Source: Nesterenkonia cremea (GTDB lineage Bacteria > Actinomycetota > Actinomycetes > Actinomycetales > Micrococcaceae). From it: a stretch of 64,000 nucleotides of DNA. The stretch is from the NCBI RefSeq assembly GCF_014642675.1, contig NZ_BMIS01000013.1, positions 1-64,000 of the forward strand, read 5' to 3'. The notes below the pieces were generated by a model that saw only the letters and a program-made list of their open reading frames with translations, was not told the DNA's origin and ran no database searches. A program made the position numbers and the translations under genes. Position 1 is the stretch's first letter. Each line of letters opens with the position of its first letter. This document shows positions 8,238 through 15,684 of this stretch, in pieces.

Positions 8238-9452
8238 TTACTCGACCGAATTCCTGCGCTCAAACGTAATCGGCATATATGAAGCTCCTGTGTTACCCGA
8301 GTCAGGCAGCCAATCAGTGTCCGCACCAACACGGACATTCGTAATGCGTCCCGCGAGAGCAGCCAATGCGACACCGATATCCGTACGCGCAACAAAGTGA
8401 CCTAAACAATGATGGACACCACCTCCGAAGGCAAAGTGCGGAGATCGTTCAGCGTCCAAATCGATATCGCAGGGATTATTAAACTCGGCAGGATCTGTTC
8501 CCCCGGTCAAAGTATAAAGATGAACGGTGGTACCCTCCTCGATCCATCGCTCTCTGTGCTGAAACGACTCCGTTGCCTCTCGCGTCACCCATCTACCAAT
8601 CGGATTCACTCGCAGCGCCTCTTCAACTGCACGTTCCGCGTAATGATACGGATGGCGTGCCAGCTTGTCCCATTGATCAGGCTGTTTCTGAAAGGAGTCG
8701 ATAGACAGCGACAACTGGTGTCGCGTGGTGTCGATGCCAGCAAAGATTAGGAGAATGACAATATTGACTAGCTCCTGTCTCGACAGAGAACGATCGTCCT
8801 CACGATTCGCTCCCAGAAGAGTGCCAAGCAAATCGTCCGTAGGAGCAGCCTCACGTTCCGTGATCAGCCCTTCCGCATAAACAGTCAGTTCATTTACGGC
8901 AGCGTCAATGCTAGCAATATGGTCACCAACGTGCACTCCAAGTCCCAGCCCAATAGTCGATGCAAGCTCCTGAATATGATGCCAGTCTGACTCGTCAATA
9001 CCCAGCATCATGCAGAGAATTCTAGTGGCGTACGGTGACGCGAATTCACTGGCAAAATCAACTTCACCGCGGTGAATCCAACTGCCGATAAGCTCGCGAG
9101 CCAGTTCTTCAAATTTCGGCTCCATGGCCCGCACTTTTCGTCGCGAGAACGCAGGATTGACCAAGCGGCGAATCCTATGATGATCGTCTCCTTCTAGAAC
9201 GAGAAGGTTCTGACTCCACCACTCATGAAATTGGCCGCTTGACACACCATGCTGCCTAGGCCATTTCGCCGACCCCTGGCCCATGTATGGAGAATGCAAT
9301 AGATGAGTATTGTCCTCATAAGAGAGGACTGCGATACCCCAATCTGTCTCTGCGTACCAGTGAGCGTCACGAGCTTCTCGGACTTCCTTAGAATTCATGC
9401 GAAACTCTTCGGATGCGATATCCAGTTTGACGGGTGTTCCCAGTTTACTCAT
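8238..9452 (-). CDS. cytochrome P450 of the diaminobutyrate/ACP operon
   Basis: 404 residues from the ATG at 9452, chosen because a GGAGGGAGAAG site lies upstream; the longer frame to 9503 lacks one. All P450 marks are present: the I-helix AGIDTT acid-alcohol pair, ExxR in VEEALRVNP, and the heme loop FAFGGGVHHCLGH with Cys349. It is a soluble bacterial class I P450 with no membrane segment. It follows the EctB-like gene by 68 bases and precedes its ferredoxin and reductase. The substrate is unknown. Because an ACP and ligase share the operon, hydroxylation of a carrier-bound acyl or aminoacyl group, as with some NRPS-associated P450s, is a reasonable inference. Confidence 0.95.
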   Translation of the reverse strand: MSKLGTPVKLDIASEEFRMNSKEVREARDAHWYAETDWGIAVLSYEDNTHLLHSPYMGQGSAKWPRQHGVSSGQFHEWWSQNLLVLEGDDHHRIRRLVNPAFSRRKVRAMEPKFEELARELIGSWIHRGEVDFASEFASPYATRILCMMLGIDESDWHHIQELASTIGLGLGVHVGDHIASIDAAVNELTVYAEGLITEREAAPTDDLLGTLLGANREDDRSLSRQELVNIVILLIFAGIDTTRHQLSLSIDSFQKQPDQWDKLARHPYHYAERAVEEALRVNPIGRWVTREATESFQHRERWIEEGTTVHLYTLTGGTDPAEFNNPCDIDLDAERSPHFAFGGGVHHCLGHFVARTDIGVALAALAGRITNVRVGADTDWLPDSGNTGASYMPITFERRNSVE

Positions 9453-9520
9453 GTGACTTCTCCCTCCATACCAGGTATTCAAGCTTGATGACCTTTTGCG
9501 CACAGCTCCATCCTCACGAG

Positions 9521-10795
9521 CTAGAACGCTGTACTCTCACGGCAAACGCGCAAAATTACGTCCGCGATAGCAGTAACTCCCTTATTTAGGTCTTCGGACT
9601 CCATGGTTAGCGCCGGCAGCAATTTCAATACCTGACCACGATCGCCCGCAGTTTCCACGAGGATTCCCGCGGCGAACAGTTCACTTGCCACCCATGCAGT
9701 CACGTCTGCGGCGCCAAGGTCGATGCCCAGCAACTGTCCTTTTCCACGAACTTGAAAGCGGTCCGCGATTCCCGAGTCCACGAGAATGTTCGTCACCAAG
9801 TCCTCGCGATCCCTCGTTCGCTGGGCAAGAACGTCATCAGACCAGTACTTTCTGAGGCAAGCCGTCGCAGTGACAAAAGCCGCGTTATTACCACGAAACG
9901 TTCCGTTGTGCTGACCGTCTTGCAAGTCATAGGCCGGGTCCACCAGTAAGATCGACAGAGGGAGCCCGATGCCACTCAACGATTTCGATAGTGTCACCAT
10001 GTCGGGGCGCAGATCATAGTGCTCAAATGAGAAAAATCGCCCGGTTCGTCCACATCCGGTCTGGATCTCGTCGACGATCAAAGGTACCCCATAGCGGTGA
10101 CAAATCAACTCAACACCCTGGGCCCATTCTCGGGAGGCAACGTGCACGCCACCTTCACCTTGCACGAGCTCCATCACCACACAAGCAGGCCGTTCCGACT
10201 CTGGGCATTCTAAGAAATGAGCGCGCTCCAACCAGTCGAGCGCCTCCCCTGGCTCCTGAGATGGGCTATCAAAAGGAACTAGGGTGGCATCGGTGAGAGG
10301 TACACCTGCAGCCGATCGCTTGGCACCGTTAGATGATAGAGCGAGGCTGCCAAGGCTCACTCCGTGGAAACCTCCAGTGAACGCGAGTGCGCGAGTTCGC
10401 CCAGTGGCGAGACGGGCACACTTGAGGGCAGCTTCGATGGCGTTGGTACCTGTAGGGCCAGTAAACATCGCGCGATAACCAGCCAGGTCACGAGGACCCA
10501 GCACTAAGTCGTACAACTCTCTAAGAAATTCCAAACGAGCATCTGTCTGCATGTCCAGGGACTGCAAGATTCCGTCCTCAGACAGGTAGTCCACGAGCGC
10601 CCTCTGCGCGCAAGGATCGTTGTGCCCGTAGTTGAGTGATCCCGCGCCTGAGAAGAAGTCGAGGTACTCGCGTTCATTCGACCAAATCCGGGAACCACGG
10701 GCACGACTGAACACCGCTGGCCACTCTCGGGAGTATGACCGTACTTCCGATTCGTTCAGATGCCCGACATCAACGGGCGCCGATGTAGCTGTCAT
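9521..10795 (-). CDS. diaminobutyrate-2-oxoglutarate aminotransferase (EctB-like)
   Basis: 424 residues, the normal EctB length, class III aminotransferase fold. Conserved stretches include DFFSGAGSLNYGHN, the phosphate-binding GPTGTNAIEAA, VDEIQTGCGRTG with Asp242, and the PLP lysine Lys271 in TLSKSLSG, followed by GTFRGNNAAFVTA. These match EctB over nearly the whole length. The expected reaction is L-aspartate semialdehyde plus glutamate to L-2,4-diaminobutyrate. The gene sits between the ACP and the P450 in the operon. No ectoine synthase is present, so the diaminobutyrate is presumably used for a different product. Confidence 0.9.
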   Translation of the reverse strand: MTATSAPVDVGHLNESEVRSYSREWPAVFSRARGSRIWSNEREYLDFFSGAGSLNYGHNDPCAQRALVDYLSEDGILQSLDMQTDARLEFLRELYDLVLGPRDLAGYRAMFTGPTGTNAIEAALKCARLATGRTRALAFTGGFHGVSLGSLALSSNGAKRSAAGVPLTDATLVPFDSPSQEPGEALDWLERAHFLECPESERPACVVMELVQGEGGVHVASREWAQGVELICHRYGVPLIVDEIQTGCGRTGRFFSFEHYDLRPDMVTLSKSLSGIGLPLSILLVDPAYDLQDGQHNGTFRGNNAAFVTATACLRKYWSDDVLAQRTRDREDLVTNILVDSGIADRFQVRGKGQLLGIDLGAADVTAWVASELFAAGILVETAGDRGQVLKLLPALTMESEDLNKGVTAIADVILRVCRESTAF

Positions 10796-10822
10796 ACTTA
10801 TCCTCCATCCTCGGGCACTACT

Positions 10823-11071
10823 TCAGACCCTCACGGGAATCGATCTGTTCAGGAACTCGATGAAGGAACCAACTGTTTGGAAGTCATCGATTTCGAGATC
10901 ATTTGGATCGACTTCAAGGGCACTGTGATCCTCAATTTCCATGAGCACTTCCAGAGAACTTGTTGAGTCCAGTCCGATGTCGTCAATGAGTCGTGCATCA
11001 TTTTCGAACGGAAACTCTTCATTTCCTGTGACGGCGACGATCGCGTCCCAGAGCAGCTGACGATTGTTCAC
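10823..11071 (-). CDS. acyl carrier protein
   Basis: 82 residues, acidic, four-helix carrier pattern. The phosphopantetheine attachment site is Ser36 in DIGLDSTSSLEVLMEIE. It is free-standing, not fused to a synthase module. It lies four bases after the adenylate-forming ligase and 27 bases before the EctB-like gene, and a holo-ACP synthase is encoded upstream in the same operon. It is therefore most likely a dedicated carrier for the acid activated by the ligase, not the fatty-acid ACP. Confidence 0.92.
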   Translation of the reverse strand: MNNRQLLWDAIVAVTGNEEFPFENDARLIDDIGLDSTSSLEVLMEIEDHSALEVDPNDLEIDDFQTVGSFIEFLNRSIPVRV

Positions 11072-11075
11072 TTTT

Positions 11076-12518
11076 TTACATCCTTTCGAGTTCGTTGATA
11101 TCGACTTTACCGTTTTCAGTCAAAGGAAGACTGTCCATCCGTTTAATGGTCGCCGGGATAGCGTAAGCGTCCAGTTGTCCCCGCATCGCATCCTTGACCT
11201 CGTCAATTGTCGATCGGCCTTCATAAAACAACGCATAGCGACTCGTGTCTGATGGCGGCACGACCGCCGCGCTGTCGACATTCGGAGCGCTGTAGGCCGC
11301 AGCCAAAACTTCATCAGCGCTAACTCGATAGCCCTGAACCTTAAACTGTCCATCGGATCGGCCGCGACAGTGCAGATAGCCATCGTCATCAATCCAACCA
11401 ATGTCACCTGTGCGCAGAAGCACGCGATCACCGAGGGCCACAAAGCGTTCCGCCGTGAGCTCCGGCTGTCGGTGATATCCGTTCATCACGTGGGGACCCT
11501 CAATACAGATCTCGCCACTTTCACCGTTGCTGACGACCTCAAGACTCTCTGGAACTCGGATCGTGACAGCAGTTCCCGTTAGAGGACGTCCGACTGCCTC
11601 CAGGCGCTCGTAGGACTCTCCCTCGGGCATAATGGCGACACGCTTGCATTCGGTGAGGCCGTACATCACACGTAGGTCCACGGCGCCTCCCCAACTCCGC
11701 TCGATCGCCAGCCGAGTCTCCGCGTTCATAGCCGCCCCAGTAGTTGAAATCTGTCGAACACGGTGCGAGCGGAGTCCCCGCTTGATCAAGCGAACCAGCT
11801 TTTCCGCGGCGGGCGGAACCATCGGGAGAATCGTTGCGCCAGTCCGCTCGAGCAAGTCAGACAAGCCCATGGAGGACTCCAGCTCAGTGGCAAAGTAGAG
11901 CGAAGCGCCATTGCGAGCAGCCAGAAAGACCTGATAGAGCCCAAAGTCGAAAAATATGGGCAGGGCCGTCACTACCACGTCACTCGGTCGGTACTGCAGC
12001 GCCTCATCGATCGCCTGAACCGCAAACGTCACGCTCTTCCGAGAACACACCACCGCCTTCGGCATACCCGTGCTCCCCGAGGTATAGATCAGGCAAGCGA
12101 CGTCTGCCGGGTCGCCAACGGTCGTCCATGGCTCCGACGCACATTCGATTGACTCGAGGCTCGGGCGGACCGCCCGGTTTCCTGGAAGGCCCCGTTCCAC
12201 TACACGATCTCGCACCAACAGGTCAGATCCTGAATCCTCACACAAATAGTGAAAACGCGCCTCAGGTGTGGACCCACTGATAGGGACGAATGGCTTACGA
12301 ATACTTAGGCAAGCCAAGACGGCGACTCCCGCACTGATGCTATCGGCCTGGATCATGCACGGACGATCTGGCGTCGCCACCTCCCGCATGCGATCAGCCA
12401 GCTCTTGCGCCGCCTCAAATACTTCTCTGTATGTGTGTGACTCCGTTGCATTGCTGAGAAACACCTTGTCAGGATTGGCCTGAGAGGCCACCAACAGCGA
12501 ATCGTACAGATCCATCAC
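11076..12518 (-). CDS. adenylate-forming acyl/aminoacyl-ACP ligase
   Basis: 480 residues of the AMP-binding superfamily. The P-loop IYTSGSTGMPKAV is at residues 145-157, the A5 motif reads MYGLTE, the A7/A8 region is LLRTGDIGWIDDDGYLHCRGR, and the catalytic lysine Lys471 lies in LTENGKVDINEL. It is stand-alone, without a condensation or carrier domain. It should activate a carboxylic acid as the adenylate and transfer it to the ACP encoded four bases downstream. The start is GTG 12518 or ATG 12515; both overlap the stop of the hotdog gene. The acid specificity cannot be read with confidence; an amino acid is likely from the context. Confidence 0.9.
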   Translation of the reverse strand: MMDLYDSLLVASQANPDKVFLSNATESHTYREVFEAAQELADRMREVATPDRPCMIQADSISAGVAVLACLSIRKPFVPISGSTPEARFHYLCEDSGSDLLVRDRVVERGLPGNRAVRPSLESIECASEPWTTVGDPADVACLIYTSGSTGMPKAVVCSRKSVTFAVQAIDEALQYRPSDVVVTALPIFFDFGLYQVFLAARNGASLYFATELESSMGLSDLLERTGATILPMVPPAAEKLVRLIKRGLRSHRVRQISTTGAAMNAETRLAIERSWGGAVDLRVMYGLTECKRVAIMPEGESYERLEAVGRPLTGTAVTIRVPESLEVVSNGESGEICIEGPHVMNGYHRQPELTAERFVALGDRVLLRTGDIGWIDDDGYLHCRGRSDGQFKVQGYRVSADEVLAAAYSAPNVDSAAVVPPSDTSRYALFYEGRSTIDEVKDAMRGQLDAYAIPATIKRMDSLPLTENGKVDINELERM

Positions 12519-12922
12519 GCACGTCCTCGTACTCTCTGAGCTGCGCCCATGGGAATGACAACTTTTGCGCGTGCCGACGCCACGACTTCACCGACTTGAT
12601 CCCAAGCGATCGCAGCGGACTCCCGACTCTCATCCGACACGAGGTACCCCTGGCGTCTGGCGACGACATCGTAGGTTCGCGACAGCCGCGTACGATCGAC
12701 CCGGTGGCAATGAACTGCCAAGAAGTCGCCTGGATGGATCTGCTCTCTGAAGTCGACCCCTTCATAAGCTGCAAGCAGACCCTCATCGCCATCATCTCTG
12801 CAAGTCACAAAAGTTATAGCATCGCCAAATAGACGCAGAACGAACGCACCGTCGACCAGGTCGTTTGCATAGTGGACTTCGCGACTGCTCACACGTACCA
12901 TAAGGACCTTATCCGAATTCAT
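12515..12922 (-). CDS. hotdog-fold protein, 3-aminobutyryl/beta-alanyl-CoA ammonia-lyase-like
   Basis: 135 residues. The conserved pattern is HYANDLVDGA, LRLFGD, DGDEGLLAAYEGVDF and HPGDFL. From memory this follows the small hotdog enzymes that add or remove ammonia at the beta carbon of acyl-CoA thioesters (Kal and Acl) better than it follows thioesterases. The ATG at 12922 has a GAGAGGAAGG site upstream and overlaps the 3' end of the holo-ACP synthase gene by 14 bases; the longer frame to 12961 lies fully inside that gene. If the family assignment holds, it could convert a beta-aminoacyl thioester to the alpha,beta-unsaturated thioester or back, here perhaps on the ACP. A thioesterase or hydratase role remains possible. 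Confidence 0.75.
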   Translation of the reverse strand: MNSDKVLMVRVSSREVHYANDLVDGAFVLRLFGDAITFVTCRDDGDEGLLAAYEGVDFREQIHPGDFLAVHCHRVDRTRLSRTYDVVARRQGYLVSDESRESAAIAWDQVGEVVASARAKVVIPMGAAQRVRGRA

Positions 12923-13253
12923 TCGCCTTCCTCTCCAATGCCACAGCAAGAGCAAACCCATCCGAGTGTGATATCGCTATCCAGAAACTGCGTCCTTGAT
13001 ACTCGGCAAACGGTTTGCCTTCAGATGTCCAATGCAACTGGACGTCATTCGGTCGGATACGCTGCCTAAATCCACGACCAATCGACTTCATTACAGCCTC
13101 CTTGGCGCAGATCGCTCCAGATATGCTTTCACTCCTATTCGCACGTGTGGATATATAGTCAAGCTCACTGGGACGGAACCAGAAAGACGTAAACCAGCGC
13201 CGTTTTACCATTCTGTCCACTCGAGCGACCGATATAATGTCGATTCCCAGCAT
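12909..13253 (-). CDS. holo-[acyl-carrier-protein] synthase (AcpS type)
   Basis: 114 residues, the usual AcpS length. The metal- and CoA-binding motif GIDIISVARVD begins at residue 3 and the second motif ICAKEAVMKSIG follows at about residue 50. It transfers phosphopantetheine from CoA to a serine on the carrier protein. The ATG at 13253 follows a GGAGG site and the N-terminus then matches the family; the frame upstream overlaps the decarboxylase and is not AcpS-like. It is an operon-borne copy with island base composition, presumably specific for the neighbouring ACP; the housekeeping copy should be elsewhere. Confidence 0.93.
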   Translation of the reverse strand: MLGIDIISVARVDRMVKRRWFTSFWFRPSELDYISTRANRSESISGAICAKEAVMKSIGRGFRQRIRPNDVQLHWTSEGKPFAEYQGRSFWIAISHSDGFALAVALERKANEFG

Positions 13254-13281
13254 CACTCCTCCATCACCGTTGTAGTAGAGA

Positions 13282-14469
13282 TCAAACCACCACTTCGGTT
13301 GGGTAGTCATGCCCCAGGAACGAGTGAGGTGAGGCGCTCGGCCCGTAAGCCCCAACGTTGTCAAGCACGACCAGATCGCCGCGCTTTGGGACCATAGACC
13401 ACTGAACGTCCTTAAGCAGTACATCGTCTGGTGTACACAGCGGGCCTGTCACAGTCACTGGTTGATCCCCGGCTTCGAGCTTCGCCGTGCTATCACCATC
13501 GAAACGCACGCACCAACTTGGGAAATTTCTCTTCCCTATCCCCCCGACGCCAATCGCGGCCATATTTAGGTTAGTTCCACCGTCGCATACACAAAATCGT
13601 GTTCCGTACGAGGTTTTCGTGGTAAGCACTTGAAGTACGAGACGTCCGCACTCCGCAGTAAGATAGCGGCCTGATTCAAACGCCAGTTCGGCTTTGGGGA
13701 ACCATGCTCTGGCCTGTTTGATGCAGTCAATAATTCCTGTCTTCAGTAGATTGAGATCAAGGTCGCTTTCAACTCCAAAGTAGGGAATGCCAAATCCGCC
13801 ACCCATATCGAGCATCCGCAGCTCGAGATCAGTCTCCCGTTGAATCTCTCTGGCGTCTTCGAGTATACTCTTTGTATTCTGGACCAGGTCGGAGGCCTCT
13901 AGGAATCGTGTACCCAAGTAATAATGCAGGCCCACTACGTCTAATCCTAGCTTCCTCGCCCGGCCAACGAAGTTTCCAACTTGCGCTCTTTCAACTCCGA
14001 ACTGCTTGGGCTTTCCCCCGCTCATAGTCAGCTTCCCGCCACTCGCCTCGAAGTCTGGGTTCACACGAAGCAGGATCTCGCGCACCGTAGTCTGTTCACT
14101 CAGCAGCTGCAGTTCATCCTCACTGTCCACAACGAAGTATTGAATCCCCACCTCGGAAGCGCGACGCAGTTCTTCAACCGTCTTTCCGGGACCAATAAAG
14201 ATGATGTCAGTTGGGCTATAGCCAGCTTCAAGCGCGCGCTCCAACTCTCCCTTAGAGGCTACCTCGACCCTGCATCCAGCTTTTCTCAGCGTCTCCACCA
14301 CGTGTTTATTCGGGTTAGCTTTAAGCGAATAGTAGAGTGCCGCTCCGCCAAGCGCGTCCTGCAGAGAAACTGCCTGTGATTGCAGGACTTTCGTGTCGTA
14401 TATGTAGAGAGGAGTGCCATATTTCCTCACCATGTCCTCAATGTGTCTGGGATCGCGATGTGGGTTCAT
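13282..14469 (-). CDS. PLP-dependent decarboxylase, alanine-racemase fold (LysA/BtrK-like)
   Basis: 395 residues of the fold-type III decarboxylases. The PLP lysine is Lys50 in YYSLKANPN, the phosphate loop GGGFG is at 223-227, and the catalytic Cys345 lies in GPLCTPDDVL. The C-terminus GAYGPSASPHSFLGH is the version found in the branch that includes BtrK (acts on glutamyl-ACP), VinO and siderophore enzymes, not in typical diaminopimelate decarboxylase. Its first base overlaps the EctA-like stop (ATGA). The ACP and ligase in the same operon suggest that it decarboxylates a carrier-bound amino acid; free diaminobutyrate or its acetyl derivative are alternatives. Confidence 0.88.
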   Translation of the reverse strand: MNPHRDPRHIEDMVRKYGTPLYIYDTKVLQSQAVSLQDALGGAALYYSLKANPNKHVVETLRKAGCRVEVASKGELERALEAGYSPTDIIFIGPGKTVEELRRASEVGIQYFVVDSEDELQLLSEQTTVREILLRVNPDFEASGGKLTMSGGKPKQFGVERAQVGNFVGRARKLGLDVVGLHYYLGTRFLEASDLVQNTKSILEDAREIQRETDLELRMLDMGGGFGIPYFGVESDLDLNLLKTGIIDCIKQARAWFPKAELAFESGRYLTAECGRLVLQVLTTKTSYGTRFCVCDGGTNLNMAAIGVGGIGKRNFPSWCVRFDGDSTAKLEAGDQPVTVTGPLCTPDDVLLKDVQWSMVPKRGDLVVLDNVGAYGPSASPHSFLGHDYPTEVVV

Positions 14470-14951
14470 ACAATTGGGCCTAGTCTGATCAACTTTTCAT
14501 CGTGTTCAAGTTGATGGAAGTCGGCTGCATCGAAGAGGATGCTTTGTTCGCTTTCCACCCCGAGCGATCGGGCCAACAGTCTGAACTGCATCGCAATCGC
14601 GCGGTTCTCAGGGTCAATCGTTGCTTCTACGTAGTTCAAGTTCGTAGTCATCTGCACAGAATTGATGAGCTGCTCGAGCAGCTTCAGGCCGAGATTTGTT
14701 ACACCGTGGTTGAGGGTCGTCGCTGTTTGCCAAAGGAACAGCGTGTCGGGTGCGCCCGGTCGGATATATCCGGTGACAAATCCAGCGAGTTCGTTGTCTA
14801 CATCCACGACCATGCTCGTAGTTTCAAAGTCGCGAAAGAAGATCGCATAGTAATACCAGCTGTTGTCATCGAGCATATGTGTCTCTGCCACCAGTTGGTG
14901 CACTGCTGAAGCGTCGTGCACGCTCGGCGTTCGGTAATGCACTTCGGGCAT
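14466..14951 (-). CDS. diaminobutyrate N-acetyltransferase (EctA-like GNAT)
   Basis: 161 residues, GNAT fold. The segment LDDNSWYYYAIFFRDF, then GFVTGYIRPGAPDTLFLWQ, is the EctA pattern, with the distal HVTP-like region (EATIDPENRA) and LFDAADF also matching. EctA acetylates the gamma-amino group of 2,4-diaminobutyrate with acetyl-CoA. A usual acetyl-CoA loop appears altered (TLNHGVTNLGLKLLEQL instead of an RGxG loop), which could change activity or donor choice. A strong AGGAGGTG site lies seven bases before the ATG. It is the first gene of the ten-gene operon and its stop overlaps the decarboxylase start. Confidence 0.88.
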   Translation of the reverse strand: MPEVHYRTPSVHDASAVHQLVAETHMLDDNSWYYYAIFFRDFETTSMVVDVDNELAGFVTGYIRPGAPDTLFLWQTATTLNHGVTNLGLKLLEQLINSVQMTTNLNYVEATIDPENRAIAMQFRLLARSLGVESEQSILFDAADFHQLEHDEKLIRLGPIV

Positions 14952-15490
14952 TTTTGTTCACCTCCTACTTGCTTTTGTTTGCCAGCACATCTTCATGGAT
15001 CGATTGGCCGACAGGGATTTGGCCTACAGGAGTGACTCTATGTTGCGGTTTTGTATTAGCGCGATACCTCTTTTGTTCAGCGCAAGACTCTTGCATGAGC
15101 GCATTCGCGCTTGACACTCGATGTCGATATGGCCAGGATGCGCCTTTCGCCAGAATGCGGTCCGTCCAAAGACTCGCGATCTAACTCCTACTCAATCACC
15201 GTCTCGCCTATTCCTCGTCGCATTGTCTACATGGTATACATTGAATTCTCCTTATATTTAGTCCGTCGGGTCCATGTCAGGCTTACTAGCCAACTGTTCG
15301 TCACATGGCGTGGCACCCATGACTGCGCTCCGCTCACCCCACTTCAAGAGACCTCTCTGCACCGTCAGCTCCATGTTCTGGCACCTGGTGCCGCAGGCAT
15401 TCTTTACTGCTTACCTCGGAGGCGGTTATTGTCGTCTTAGATCGCGGTGCCGTACTGAACCGCGCGCGTCAATGTCACACAGGCAGAGCG
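14952..15490. other. non-coding upstream region of the biosynthetic operon and island edge
   Basis: About 540 bases with low G+C. The operon's ribosome site AGGAGGTG is at 14959-14966. I looked for a sigma-70-like promoter reading leftwards between 14970 and 15250 and found no pair of boxes at normal spacing that I would defend. Open frames here are short, have no ribosome sites and resemble nothing. There is no tRNA gene. The base composition changes to that of the core chromosome at about 15.5 kb, which I take as the right border of the island. Confidence 0.5.
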
Positions 15491-15504
15491 TCACCCCCTC
15501 TCAG

Positions 15505-15552
15505 AACCGCCGGCAGTTCCGCTACCCCTTCACCATCAAGTTCATCAAGTAA
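15505..15552 (+). pseudogene. possible 3' remnant of a chromosomal gene at the island border
   Basis: Codons with core-style third positions read ...QFRYPFTIKFIK and stop at TAA 15550-15552, right where composition changes. No matching upstream gene body is present. It could be the last few codons of a gene whose remainder was lost when the island came in. The remnant faces the shared hairpin at 15595-15651. With only about 16 codons this may be chance. Confidence 0.25.
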
Positions 15553-15594
15553 CCCCTTCCCCTGCCCCGCAGGACAGGTGATCGGTTTAGCGGA

Positions 15595-15651
15595 CACAGA
15601 AGAGGGCGGCTCCTCTGACCTTCTCGGTCAGAGGAGCCGCCCTCTTCTGTG
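15595..15651. terminator. long perfect hairpin, probable bidirectional terminator
   Basis: A 26-base arm (15595-15620) is perfectly complementary to 15626-15651 with a five-base loop TTCTC. It lies 34 bases beyond the stop of the ABC permease gene and on the island border. There is no clear U tract on either side, but the stem is strong enough to act as a terminator for transcription from both directions. Confidence 0.75.
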
Positions 15652-15684
15652 CCTGGGGCACCGCCGGAGCAGCGCCGCAGAACC

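Noticed and set aside
6795-14951. ectoine biosynthesis cluster
   Set aside because: EctA- and EctB-like proteins are present, but there is no EctC or EctD. The ligase, ACP, decarboxylase and P450 system do not belong to ectoine synthesis.
14970-15250. promoter of the ten-gene operon
   Set aside because: Several TTG- and TA-rich words occur on the minus strand, but none form a -35/-10 pair with a normal gap.
15111-15440. small open frames at the island edge
   Set aside because: No ribosome sites, no recognisable motifs, and mutual overlap in several frames; probably chance.
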